From the NCBI GenBank assembly GCA_013791935.1, contig VMSV01000042.1, positions 1 through 35,527 of the forward strand: a DNA stretch of 35,527 bases. The letters are read 5' to 3'. This DNA comes from Desulfobacteraceae bacterium (GTDB taxonomy: Bacteria > Desulfobacterota > Desulfobacteria > Desulfobacterales > UBA5616). Every line of letters begins with the position of its first letter. Within the stretch, counting starts at the first letter, position 1. The notes under the pieces were generated by a model that was not told where the DNA came from, ran no database searches, and was given only the letters and a program-made list of their open reading frames with translations. Position numbers and translations under genes: made by a program. Positions 1 to 7,645 of the stretch are shown piece by piece.

Positions 1-680
1 AAAGCCTGGGATGATGCCGCCACCTACCAGCAGAAAGCCTTTCGCACCAAGGAGGGGTGGTTCGTGTGGCTGAGCTGGTTTTCCGATGAAAGCAAACCCT
101 TCAGTGTTTACATCAACCCCAGATACTACACGGAACTCACCGGCGGCATCACAAAATATTACCGGGCCCGAATCAAATATTCCCCCATTGAAAGGTGGTC
201 CATTGAAACCGAAGTCACCTACTGGAACAAACAGCACTGGATCGTGGGCAGAAGATCGGACGAGCGGGTGGATGCCTTTAACGCAGAACAGATTCAGGTG
301 ACCTGGGCTCCAATTTCAAGGTCACGGCCAAGCAGGAACTCCGCCTGCAAATTCAATGGCTGGGTATTGATACGGAGGATAAAATTTACTATGTCATCGG
401 GCCTGATGGAAGACTTCAGCAAGCCACGATTGATTGGAATAATGAGACTGGTGACAAAAAGGACGACAACAGATCCTTCGATTACGGGTCTTTCATCGGA
501 CAGGTTCGGTACAAATATGAATTCGCACCCCTTTGCGATCTATTTATCGTCTACAACAGGGCAGGACTGGTCAGCAGGGCCGTCCCCTTCAAAACCTATG
601 AAGCTGAGGATCTGTTCATGGACAGCTACGACAAACGCGATGTGGACAAATTCCTGGTGAAAGTCCGCTACCGATTCTAA
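1..680 (+). pseudogene. C-terminal part of a DUF5916-like outer-membrane barrel protein, frameshifted, start outside window
   Basis: Open from base 1 in frame 1 (beginning KAWDDAATYQQKAF), rich in alternating aromatic and polar residues as in beta-strands. The reading is good to about base 300 (EQIQV), then continues convincingly only in frame 3 from about base 300-312 (DLGSNFKVTAKQELRLQIQW) to a stop at 678-680. The last residues, VRYRF, end in the terminal phenylalanine typical of outer-membrane barrels. The late segment with FAPLCDLFIVYNRAG resembles the C-terminal barrel of DUF5916 proteins, which carry an N-terminal family-9 carbohydrate-binding-like domain. A single missing base near GTGACCTGG explains the shift: restoring GTGGACCTGG joins both halves as IQVDLGSNF. 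It could be a true frameshift or a sequencing error. The family call is by resemblance only. Confidence 0.6.
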
Positions 681-693
681 ACCAAATCAAAAG

Positions 694-729
694 CGGGCCC
701 CTCGAAAAGCTATGAGCGGCCCGTTTTTT
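694..729. terminator. Intrinsic terminator, probably bidirectional
   Basis: Arms 694-703 and 714-723 form a ten-pair stem with one mismatch around a 10-base loop, followed by six T residues at 724-729. It sits 14 bases after the barrel gene stop and 15 bases before the stop of the opposite-strand ABC ATPase gene. An A-rich stretch on the left flank gives a weaker T-tract for the minus strand, so it can serve both genes. Confidence 0.75.
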
Positions 730-743
730 ATAGCCTTTTTGAG

Positions 744-1832
744 TTATTTTTCCAGCACCACCACATGCCTTGCCGGGATTTCAAGCTTCACGCTTTGGCC
801 AACCTCCATGGGATCAGGTCCATCTGCAAGCACCGTCATTTTGATCTCCATGTCTTCCTGATCCAGCACACAGCAGTACTGCCTTACCTCCCCCAGATAG
901 GTCTTGGATTTGATGGTGGCTGAAAGAATGGAGGACCGGGGATCGTTTTCGGATTTTTCGCCGGATGCCCATCGAATGTGTTCGGGTCGAATGCAGCAAA
1001 TGACCTCTTCTCCCTCTTGGATCTTTTTGGATTCAACCGCCTTGATCATCCCGTTCTTAATCCTGATTTCCGAAGGCGTTCCCTTTTTTGACAGCTTCCC
1101 GGGTATGAAATTGGCTTCCCCCAGAAAATCCGCGACAAACCGGGTTGCCGGATGGTTGTAAATCTCCTCGGGGGTTCCCACCTGAACAATCCGGCCTGAA
1201 TCCATCACCGCCATTCGATCGGCCATGGACAAAGCCTCCTTCTGATCATGGGTCACATAGACGGCGGTAATTCCGGAAGATTTAACCAAATGAAGCAATT
1301 CTTCTCTCATGTGCAGCCTTAATCGGGCATCCAGATTGCTCAGGGGCTCATCCAGCAGCAAACAGTCCGATCCTGCGGCCAGGGCACGGGCCAGAGCAAT
1401 CCTTTGCTGCTGTCCCCCGGAGAGTTGGTTGGGTTTTCGATCTGAATAGTCCGTCATTTTAACCCGGTGCAATTGATCCTTCACCTGCTGCTTCCGCTCT
1501 GCTCTTTCAATCCCCTGCATTCTGGGGCCGAACTCCACATTTTCATAAACCGTCATGTGAGGCCACAGGGCATATCCCTGGAACACCATGGCAGCGTTTC
1601 TTTTCTCCACCGGCAGGTTCGTCACATCCCTGCCGTCAAACCGAATCATTCCCGAGGTGGGCTCAATGAGACCTGCGATCAGGCGAAGAAGGGTCGTCTT
1701 TCCGCATCCGCTGGGTCCCAGGAGGAAGAAAAACTCTCCTGACGGAATCTTCACGTCAATATCCAGAACCCCGGGAGACGCATTGGCGCCCTGCTGATAA
1801 ATTTTAGTGATCTTCTCTATGTTGATTTCCAT
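744..1832 (-). CDS. ABC transporter ATP-binding protein (Fe3+/polyamine importer type)
   Basis: A 362-residue cytoplasmic ATPase that powers the importer made with the next two genes upstream. It shows Walker A GPSGCGKTT, a Q-loop in MVFQGYALWPHMTVYENV, signature LSGGQQQRIALARAL, Walker B CLLLDEPLSNLDA and the switch histidine in VYVTHDQKEAL. About 110 C-terminal residues fit the TOBE regulatory domain of the PotA/FbpC/UgpC group. I chose the ATG at 1832 because AAAGGG lies nine bases before it; an in-frame TTG at 1853 has no ribosome binding site. It is the last gene of a three-gene operon, 31 bases after the permease. The substrate cannot be read from the ATPase; ferric iron, a polyamine, thiamine or a phosphonate are possible. 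Confidence 0.93.
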   Translation of the reverse strand: MEINIEKITKIYQQGANASPGVLDIDVKIPSGEFFFLLGPSGCGKTTLLRLIAGLIEPTSGMIRFDGRDVTNLPVEKRNAAMVFQGYALWPHMTVYENVEFGPRMQGIERAERKQQVKDQLHRVKMTDYSDRKPNQLSGGQQQRIALARALAAGSDCLLLDEPLSNLDARLRLHMREELLHLVKSSGITAVYVTHDQKEALSMADRMAVMDSGRIVQVGTPEEIYNHPATRFVADFLGEANFIPGKLSKKGTPSEIRIKNGMIKAVESKKIQEGEEVICCIRPEHIRWASGEKSENDPRSSILSATIKSKTYLGEVRQYCCVLDQEDMEIKMTVLADGPDPMEVGQSVKLEIPARHVVVLEK

Positions 1833-1863
1833 GTCCGGCAACCCTTTAACCAATTTTGGCGAT

Positions 1864-3582
1864 CTATGCCCTGAATATCATGCCCAGCCGTTTTCCCAGC
1901 AGCAGGCTTGCAACACCCATGGCTGTCCCCAGAAGCCCCATGCCGTAGATCCCCATTGCGGCAGCCTGGTTCACGGCATCCGGTGAACCTGTGGAAGTGG
2001 CCAACCGGTAGATCTGCTTGGTGATGGGATAATATTCTGATGTTTGCGCAAGAATCAGGGAATCACTCACCTCCAGCATGGCAAATGAAAAGGTCAGGAC
2101 TGATGCGGCAATCATGTTTGCGGCGATCAGGGGAAGAGTAATTCTCATTCCCGTGGTCCAGGTGGACGCCCCCAGATTTCGTGCAGCCTCTTCCATGGAT
2201 TCCGGAATCTGCTGCAAACCCGCAGAAACGCCTCGCACCACAAAAGGAAGACGCCGGATGGCATAGGCGATCACCAGAATGATAAAAGGATTCCTTGTGG
2301 GGCCGATGCTCTCAAGCCAGGTTCCTGATGCAGTCATGGCCACATAGCCTGCAGCGAGGATCATTCCCGGCACAGCCAAGGGAAGCATACAAAGACCGTC
2401 CAGGATGGTTTTGCCTTGAATTTTCGCCCGAACAATAAGCCATGCGGCCAGGGTTCCCAATATCACATCCAGGGCAGTGGAAAAGCCCGCGTATTTGAGG
2501 CTGTTCAGAATACTCCCCAGGGTATCGGGATTCTGGATGACAAAGGAAAGGTGTTTGAAAGTATACCTCTCCGGAAGTATGGTGTTCACCCAAAAATCCG
2601 AAAGGCCCAGAAAAAGGACCCCGATATGGGGAAGAAGGGAAAGGAAAATCACCCCGCCAAACAGCATCCAGGCGCAAAGCGCAGAAAATAAACCGAGTTT
2701 TTTTATATCGGTTGAAACCGAAGCTTTGGTGGATTCTCCCGTGAGGCCCCGTCCAAAAAGAAATTTTCCGAGAACATAGAAAACCACGGAGCTGGAGAGC
2801 ATGATAAAAACCAGGCTGTAGGTTCTGGGATTGATCTCCGCGTTGGCCAGTTCCTGAAATATCGTCACCGGCGTTAAGTGATTATAACCCATGATGGCAG
2901 GGGTTCCGATGTCCGTAAAGGCCCAGATGAACACAATGGTTCCCCCTGCAAAAAGGCCCGGACGGATCATGGGCAGGGTAATCCTGAAAAAGCTCCGGAA
3001 GGCCGAAGCCCCCAGATTCCTGGCCGCCTGATTGTAAGCGGGATCCACATTGGCGAGGGCCGCTGAAGCATTGAGATACAAAATGGGAAAAAGGTGAAGG
3101 CTTTGAAGAATCACCACCCCGGCAAACCCGGACCCCAGCCAGTCCGGCGGCAGGGAACGGGAGATGTCGATGAGGCCCAGGTGTTCCAAAATCAGGTTGA
3201 AAACCCCGAATTGGCCGAGCAGTCTTTTCATGGATACCGCCCCCACAAAAGGAGGAAGAATCAGGGGCACCAGCACCAGAATACTGAGAATGCCCATGCC
3301 CCGAAAGGTGTATTTTGTTCTGAGTACCGCAAGGGGAACCGAGAGTAAAAGACAAACCCCGGTGGTGGCAAGGGCAAGCATTAAACCGTTTCCCAGCTCT
3401 GCAAGTAGAATGGGGTTGGTAACGACCCTGTAAAACCAGTAGCCTGTGATTTTGCCTTGGCTCACAAAACCGCTGCTGATGGTTTTCATCACAGGAACAA
3501 TGAGAAACGCGAAAATGATCGCCCCCAGCAAAAGGGCCAGAATGAATGGAATCCGCTGTTTCATATTCGACTGTGAAATCAT
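1864..3582 (-). CDS. ABC transporter permease, two fused membrane domains (FbpB/ThiP type)
   Basis: A 572-residue inner-membrane protein with many hydrophobic segments spread over two homologous halves. Each half has the cytoplasmic EAA loop that docks the ATPase: the first around ARNLGASAFRSFFRITLPMI, the second around EEAARNLGASTWTTGMRITL. Two permease domains in one chain are typical of ferric-iron (FbpB), thiamine (ThiP) and 2-aminoethylphosphonate importers; polyamine importers usually have two separate genes. It lies 24 bases after the binding-protein gene and 31 before the ATPase. The ATG at 3582 is only two bases after GGAGG, which is tight. An in-frame ATG six codons later (3564) sits too far from it, so the exact start is uncertain by a few residues. 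Confidence 0.92.
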   Translation of the reverse strand: MISQSNMKQRIPFILALLLGAIIFAFLIVPVMKTISSGFVSQGKITGYWFYRVVTNPILLAELGNGLMLALATTGVCLLLSVPLAVLRTKYTFRGMGILSILVLVPLILPPFVGAVSMKRLLGQFGVFNLILEHLGLIDISRSLPPDWLGSGFAGVVILQSLHLFPILYLNASAALANVDPAYNQAARNLGASAFRSFFRITLPMIRPGLFAGGTIVFIWAFTDIGTPAIMGYNHLTPVTIFQELANAEINPRTYSLVFIMLSSSVVFYVLGKFLFGRGLTGESTKASVSTDIKKLGLFSALCAWMLFGGVIFLSLLPHIGVLFLGLSDFWVNTILPERYTFKHLSFVIQNPDTLGSILNSLKYAGFSTALDVILGTLAAWLIVRAKIQGKTILDGLCMLPLAVPGMILAAGYVAMTASGTWLESIGPTRNPFIILVIAYAIRRLPFVVRGVSAGLQQIPESMEEAARNLGASTWTTGMRITLPLIAANMIAASVLTFSFAMLEVSDSLILAQTSEYYPITKQIYRLATSTGSPDAVNQAAAMGIYGMGLLGTAMGVASLLLGKRLGMIFRA

Positions 3583-3606
3583 GACCTCCGGAACAAGCTT
3601 TGACCG

Positions 3607-5016
3607 TTATTCAGCCACTTTTTTATATTTTTCCCTGAAAAAAGCGATCCAGTCCGAAACGATGATATCCTGCTGTTTTTTATCCCGGAGCTGCTGATCC
3701 GTTTCTTCCAGTTTTTCCAGGGATGCGATGTTGTCCGGCAAGGCATTGAAAACTTTGAGACGCTGAGGGTCAAAATCCGTATCAATCAGTTTTTTCTTGG
3801 CGGCTTTCAGCCCATCCAGGTTCTTCACGGCGGCTGCGTAGACCAGCTGTTTTAATATCCCGTAGCTGCTGTCCCAGAGTTTCTTATCCACCTTCATGCT
3901 CCGCTCCGACCCGTAGGGATTAACGATCATGGGAGGCAGAAAACCGGCATACTTTTCATAAACATCCCTTCGAATGGGCTGCCGCCCCAGAGACGAGTGA
4001 ATCGGCCCGTCCGGATGACCCACCGGCAAAGCCCAAAGAGCCTGGCCCGGTTCGGAGAGCACAAAATCCACCAGGCGCTGGGCCAGAATGGGATCAGGCG
4101 GGTTTTTCAATATGGCAATGGGATCGGGGTTGAACGAGGTCTGGCCTTTGGGGCTAACATAAACCAGGGTATCCGGGTATTTAACCACCCGGTTGATCCC
4201 GTAAAAATCAATGCATGTGGCCACAGCCACCTCCCCTGAGGGAATGGCTTCCGCCGCATCCCCGGCCCCGGCGTAGAACTTTTTCGCGTTGCCCAGAATG
4301 CTCAAACATTTGGCCCAGCCGGTCTGCCAGTCTCCACCGGACTGGACGATCATTTCATAACTGGCCGCAGCCGACCCGGACTGGGTAGGATCAGCCAATC
4401 CCACCAGGCCATAAAAAGCTGAAGAACCGACATCTTCCCACAGCTCGGGTTTTTTTAGGTTCATTCGTTCGATCAGGGATTTGTTATACAAAAACCCGAA
4501 TCCGCTCACCGCCGAACCACACCACCGATGCTTCGGATCATACAGACGGGTTCCTCCCAGAACCTCGGGGATGTTCTTCAACACATCCGGAGAGAGGGTC
4601 ATGTCATGGAGAAGTCCTTCTCCGGCCATGCGCTCAAAATTATACTCCCCTCCGCCCCAGACAATATCCATGCCGGAAGTGCCCCCTGCAGCATAGACAT
4701 TCCTCAGATGGTGCAGAATGGCGGAGGCGCCGCCCCCTACATCCCGCCATTCCAGGTCGACTTTTTCACCAAAATTCACGGCATGATAAAGGGAAAATGC
4801 CGCTTCATACTCTTCTTCGATATCCACATTATGGGGGCTGATGACCACAAGCTTTTTAACCGGAAGCTCATTGAATGATTTACCGTATTTTTCCCGTACA
4901 AGAGCTTCCGCCGCCACTTGTTTGGAGTTTGCGGTTTCAACGGATTTTTCACCGCATCCGGAAAGGACCAAAAGTAGACTGAATGCCGCCAGAACGGCAA
5001 TTGATAAGGACTTCAT
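3607..5016 (-). CDS. Extracellular solute-binding lipoprotein of the ABC importer
   Basis: A 469-residue binding protein with a lipoprotein signal: MKSL, then a hydrophobic stretch ending LVLSGC, so Cys21 would be lipidated. The mature part has the pattern of class-II binding proteins of the FbpA/AfuA sort (VVISPHNVDIEEEYEAAF early; GEVAVATCIDFYGINR mid-chain). It is roughly 100 residues longer than usual FbpA-type proteins; the extra part is a charged, helical C-terminal tail. The ATG at 5016 is preferred to one at 5022 because GGAG is seven bases before it but abuts the other. It is the first gene of the operon with permease and ATPase, so it should capture the substrate at the outer face of the inner membrane. 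The substrate is not identified. Confidence 0.88.
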   Translation of the reverse strand: MKSLSIAVLAAFSLLLVLSGCGEKSVETANSKQVAAEALVREKYGKSFNELPVKKLVVISPHNVDIEEEYEAAFSLYHAVNFGEKVDLEWRDVGGGASAILHHLRNVYAAGGTSGMDIVWGGGEYNFERMAGEGLLHDMTLSPDVLKNIPEVLGGTRLYDPKHRWCGSAVSGFGFLYNKSLIERMNLKKPELWEDVGSSAFYGLVGLADPTQSGSAAASYEMIVQSGGDWQTGWAKCLSILGNAKKFYAGAGDAAEAIPSGEVAVATCIDFYGINRVVKYPDTLVYVSPKGQTSFNPDPIAILKNPPDPILAQRLVDFVLSEPGQALWALPVGHPDGPIHSSLGRQPIRRDVYEKYAGFLPPMIVNPYGSERSMKVDKKLWDSSYGILKQLVYAAAVKNLDGLKAAKKKLIDTDFDPQRLKVFNALPDNIASLEKLEETDQQLRDKKQQDIIVSDWIAFFREKYKKVAE

Positions 5017-5044
5017 GCTCATCTCCGCTGTGGAATCATGTCCC

Positions 5045-5064
5045 GATAAAGAGGAACGCTCCTC
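5045..5064 (-). terminator. Short terminator-like hairpin after the crotonase gene
   Basis: On the minus strand GAGGA and TCCTC (5051-5064) form a five-pair stem with a four-base loop, followed by TTTATC. It lies about 47 bases beyond the crotonase stop and 35 bases before the binding-protein start. It may partly separate the crotonase transcript from the ABC operon. The stem is short, so the call is weak. Confidence 0.35.
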
Positions 5065-5110
5065 GAGTGGTCCCCAAAGAGCGCATCCTATGATTTATTC
5101 AGTATCAGGC

Positions 5111-5884
5111 CTATTTTCCCTGCCAGTTGGGTTTTCTTTTCTGGGCAAATGCCATGGGACCTTCCTTGATATCTTCGCTCTGGTACATTTTCACTGCCTG
5201 ATCATAGGTGGCCTTCATGGCATCCTCGATATTGGCATGGGTGAGCCCCTGGATGGCGGTCTGTTTTGTGGTACGGATGGAAAGCGGAGCGCATTCCATG
5301 ATTTCGCCTACAATTTCCTTGGCTCGGGTCATGAGTTGATCGTGGGGAACCACCTCGTTGACAAAACCCAGTTGCAGGCCTTCGGCGGCACTCACGCGCC
5401 TTGCCGTGAGCATCATGTACATGGCCCTTTTCAAACCGATCTGGCGGGGAAGACGATGCATGCCACCGGCCAATGCGGCCAATCCGACTCTGGGCTCGGG
5501 AAGGGCGAACACGGCTTTTTCCGAAGCGACGATGATGTCACAAGCCAGGGCGATCTCAAATCCGCCGCCCATGGCCACGCCGTTGACTGCGGCAATCATG
5601 GGTTTAACCATGTTGAAACGTGAGGTAATGCCTGCAAATCCCGATGCAGGACCCTGAACCTTCTGTCCGGAAGCCTGGAACTTTAGGTCGTTTCCTGCGC
5701 TGAAGGCGCGTTCCCCGGCCCCGGTGATGATGCCGATCCATTGCTCCGGATCTTCCTCGAAATCATTGAGAATTTTGTCCATTTCAATGCTCAACAGGGG
5801 ATGGACGGAGTTCATGGATTCCGGCCGGTTGAGGGTAATGATGGTCAAATGCCCTTCTTTTTCAATTTTGACAAATTCGTACAT
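5111..5884 (-). CDS. Enoyl-CoA hydratase/isomerase (crotonase) family protein
   Basis: A 257-residue soluble enzyme of the crotonase fold, the usual length for a stand-alone enoyl-CoA hydratase. Family features seen are SAGNDLK (residues 62-68, CoA and oxyanion region), the oxyanion-hole segment NGVAMGGGFEIALACD and FALPEPRVGL. Both glutamates used by hydratases are present, Glu110 and Glu130, which favours hydration of an enoyl-CoA over a hydrolase or decarboxylase role. It probably acts in fatty-acid or aromatic-acid CoA degradation; the exact substrate is unknown. AAGGAGG eight bases before the ATG fixes the start. No other beta-oxidation gene is nearby, and the downstream ABC operon does not suggest a shared pathway. 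Confidence 0.9.
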   Translation of the reverse strand: MYEFVKIEKEGHLTIITLNRPESMNSVHPLLSIEMDKILNDFEEDPEQWIGIITGAGERAFSAGNDLKFQASGQKVQGPASGFAGITSRFNMVKPMIAAVNGVAMGGGFEIALACDIIVASEKAVFALPEPRVGLAALAGGMHRLPRQIGLKRAMYMMLTARRVSAAEGLQLGFVNEVVPHDQLMTRAKEIVGEIMECAPLSIRTTKQTAIQGLTHANIEDAMKATYDQAVKMYQSEDIKEGPMAFAQKRKPNWQGK

Positions 5885-6286
5885 GTTTCTTCCTCCTTAA
5901 TCGGGTTTGAATAATCTTGTTTTTTGAGAGTCATCAATACTTACACCCAAACTGATCCTGGTCCATTCCTTGGTTTTCGAGTGGAAAGACCGCATCAGCA
6001 ACCTTGGTGATGTCCTTATTTTCATGGATTTTCCTGGCGCTTGAAGGGGAAATTGAAGCTTTCAGATGCCTCGAAAGACCTATCAAATCAACCTGAACGT
6101 GTCAACTTCAAATGCACGGGGCAGAGCATTCGGAATGCACGATTTTCCGGGATTCCAGATATTTTTTGATTTTCGCAGGGATTCTTGTTAGAAGGTCTAT
6201 TCCATGGTTTTGAACCCGGGATTTGCCGGCCTCTCCAAACAGGGTTTGCCCTTTGGAAAGGGGTTCCATGAAACAAAAGGGGTGTA
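5885..6286. other. Intergenic region between divergent genes, about 400 bases
   Basis: No convincing gene. It separates the crotonase (-) from the zinc-ribbon gene (+), so promoters for both should lie here, but I see no strong -35/-10 pair. Two small symmetric elements stand out: GCATTC-G-GAATGC at 6126-6138, a possible operator, and a hairpin at 6234-6257 (TCCAAA pairing TTTGGA with an inner GGG/CCC) 30 bases before the zinc-ribbon start. A 62-codon minus-strand ORF at 6088-6276 has no ribosome binding site and unlikely composition. Confidence 0.4.
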
Positions 6287-6739
6287 ATGAAATCAGAAAC
6301 TTTTACCTATGAGGTCAAGTGCCGTTCCTGCCGGAGCAAATTTAACGTTCAGCTTTTTGAAAGCCATGATAAAAATCTTTTCATGGTGGATAAAAAAGAC
6401 TGGTATTGCGAACCCTGCAAGAAAAAGTATTTTGCCGAACAGGCCGAGCAGCGCACCAAAGCCCAGGAATCCTCGGGTTTTCCCCAGATTACCGGAACGG
6501 ATAAGATGATCTCATGGGCGGTTAAAATACGGGAAGACCTGTTGAAAAAAGTGGATTATCTTCAGAAAAGCCTGACCTTTGGAGGTGAGGCTGAAAAGCT
6601 GGCCTCGGAAAAAGGGTTTGCCGGTCTATTCGAGGAATGGCGCAAGGAAACCGAGGCCAAATGGTGGATTGATCACCGAAACATGACCGTCAGGGATATT
6701 TCAAAACGAGTGGCTGAAATTCTGAACCCCCCGGCCTGA
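6287..6739 (+). CDS. Small zinc-ribbon protein of unknown function
   Basis: A 150-residue soluble protein. Two CxxC knuckles, Cys12/Cys15 (CRSC) and Cys41/Cys44 (CEPC), spaced 25 residues apart, should bind one zinc ion in a ribbon near the N-terminus. The rest is charged, helical and contains a tryptophan pair (KWWIDHR, near residue 125). Such ribbons occur in nucleic-acid-binding or assembly factors, but nothing here shows a partner or reaction. Reading is well supported by composition and by AGGGG upstream of the ATG. It faces the ParA-like gene tail to tail with a 48-base gap, so it is not in that operon. I do not recognise the family. Confidence 0.75.
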   Translation: MKSETFTYEVKCRSCRSKFNVQLFESHDKNLFMVDKKDWYCEPCKKKYFAEQAEQRTKAQESSGFPQITGTDKMISWAVKIREDLLKKVDYLQKSLTFGGEAEKLASEKGFAGLFEEWRKETEAKWWIDHRNMTVRDISKRVAEILNPPA

Positions 6740-6787
6740 ACCAAGAATTAAAAGCGTGGCGAGCAATGATGATTCAAGGATCAGGGT

Positions 6788-7576
6788 TTATTTCCCCTTT
6801 TGAATAATTTCCCTGGCAAGGCTCATATAGTCTTCAGCACCAAAACTTGTCCCCCGGTAGAAAACAACCGGCTTTCCCACAAAAGCGCTTTCAGCCACCG
6901 TGGTGTTTGCACGAATCACGGAATCCAACAGAAGGTCTTTGGTTTGTTCAGCGGTTTTCAACCGGTCCATGATGCTTCGGCTGACCCGGGTGCGATGATC
7001 ATAGAAGGTGGCCACGATTCCCGTAATTTTCAGATCCGGGTTGATGTCTTCCTGAACCGCCTCAATGGTATCGAACAACTCTTCCAGGGCTGAATAGGCA
7101 TAGGGATGGGTCTGGCAGGGCACCAGAATCTCTCCTGCATAGGAAAAAACGTTCACCGTGAGCAGGGACAAACTGGGCGGCGTATCCACCAGAATAAAAT
7201 CATAGCACCCATTGGCATTTTCCATGGCCTCCCTTAAACGGTTCTCCCGGCCTTCAACTTCCACCAGCTCCACCTCGGCACCCGAAAGATCTGAATTTGA
7301 GGGAAGCAAGTCAATCCCAGGCCATTTTGTTTCCTTCACCACATTCTTCAATGGGTAGTCATCAGGATTCATGATCATGTCATAGATGGTGGGGCTTTCT
7401 TCCGAAACCTCGATTCCAAACCCCCTGGTGGCGGCAGATTGCGGGTCCATGTCCACGATCAACACCGTCTTTTTTTCCTTGGACAGGGCCGCCCCCAGAT
7501 TAATCACCGTGGCTGTTTTGCCCACTCCGCCCTTTTCATTGGCTACTGCTATGATCCGGGTGTTTTTTTTCGCCAT
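6788..7576 (-). CDS. ParA/Soj-family ATPase
   Basis: A 262-residue P-loop ATPase of the ParA/MinD superfamily. The deviant Walker A box KGGVGKTATVINLGAAL lies near the N-terminus, followed by VDMDPQSAATRGFG (A' motif) and FILVDTPPSLSLLT (Walker B). Such proteins form ATP-dependent dimers on DNA or membrane and position chromosomes, plasmids or protein complexes. The ATG at 7576 is chosen because GGAG lies seven bases upstream; an 11-residue extension to 7609 has no such site. It follows a dynamin-like GTPase gene by 69 bases on the same strand with no clear terminator between, and no ParB gene is adjacent. That argues against plain chromosome partitioning, where parA and parB are usually neighbours. 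A cargo-positioning role with the dynamin is inference. Confidence 0.9.
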   Translation of the reverse strand: MAKKNTRIIAVANEKGGVGKTATVINLGAALSKEKKTVLIVDMDPQSAATRGFGIEVSEESPTIYDMIMNPDDYPLKNVVKETKWPGIDLLPSNSDLSGAEVELVEVEGRENRLREAMENANGCYDFILVDTPPSLSLLTVNVFSYAGEILVPCQTHPYAYSALEELFDTIEAVQEDINPDLKITGIVATFYDHRTRVSRSIMDRLKTAEQTKDLLLDSVIRANTTVAESAFVGKPVVFYRGTSFGAEDYMSLAREIIQKGK

Positions 7577-7645
7577 GCTGTCGCTCCTTTTTTCCCCATC
7601 AAGCCGCAAATCTTTTTTCTACGTTATCTTCAAGGCCACAGTGTA

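Noticed and set aside
6788..7576. ParA as the chromosome-partition protein next to an origin
   Set aside because: No parB, parS-like palindrome, gidA/gidB or dnaA-box cluster is visible near it.
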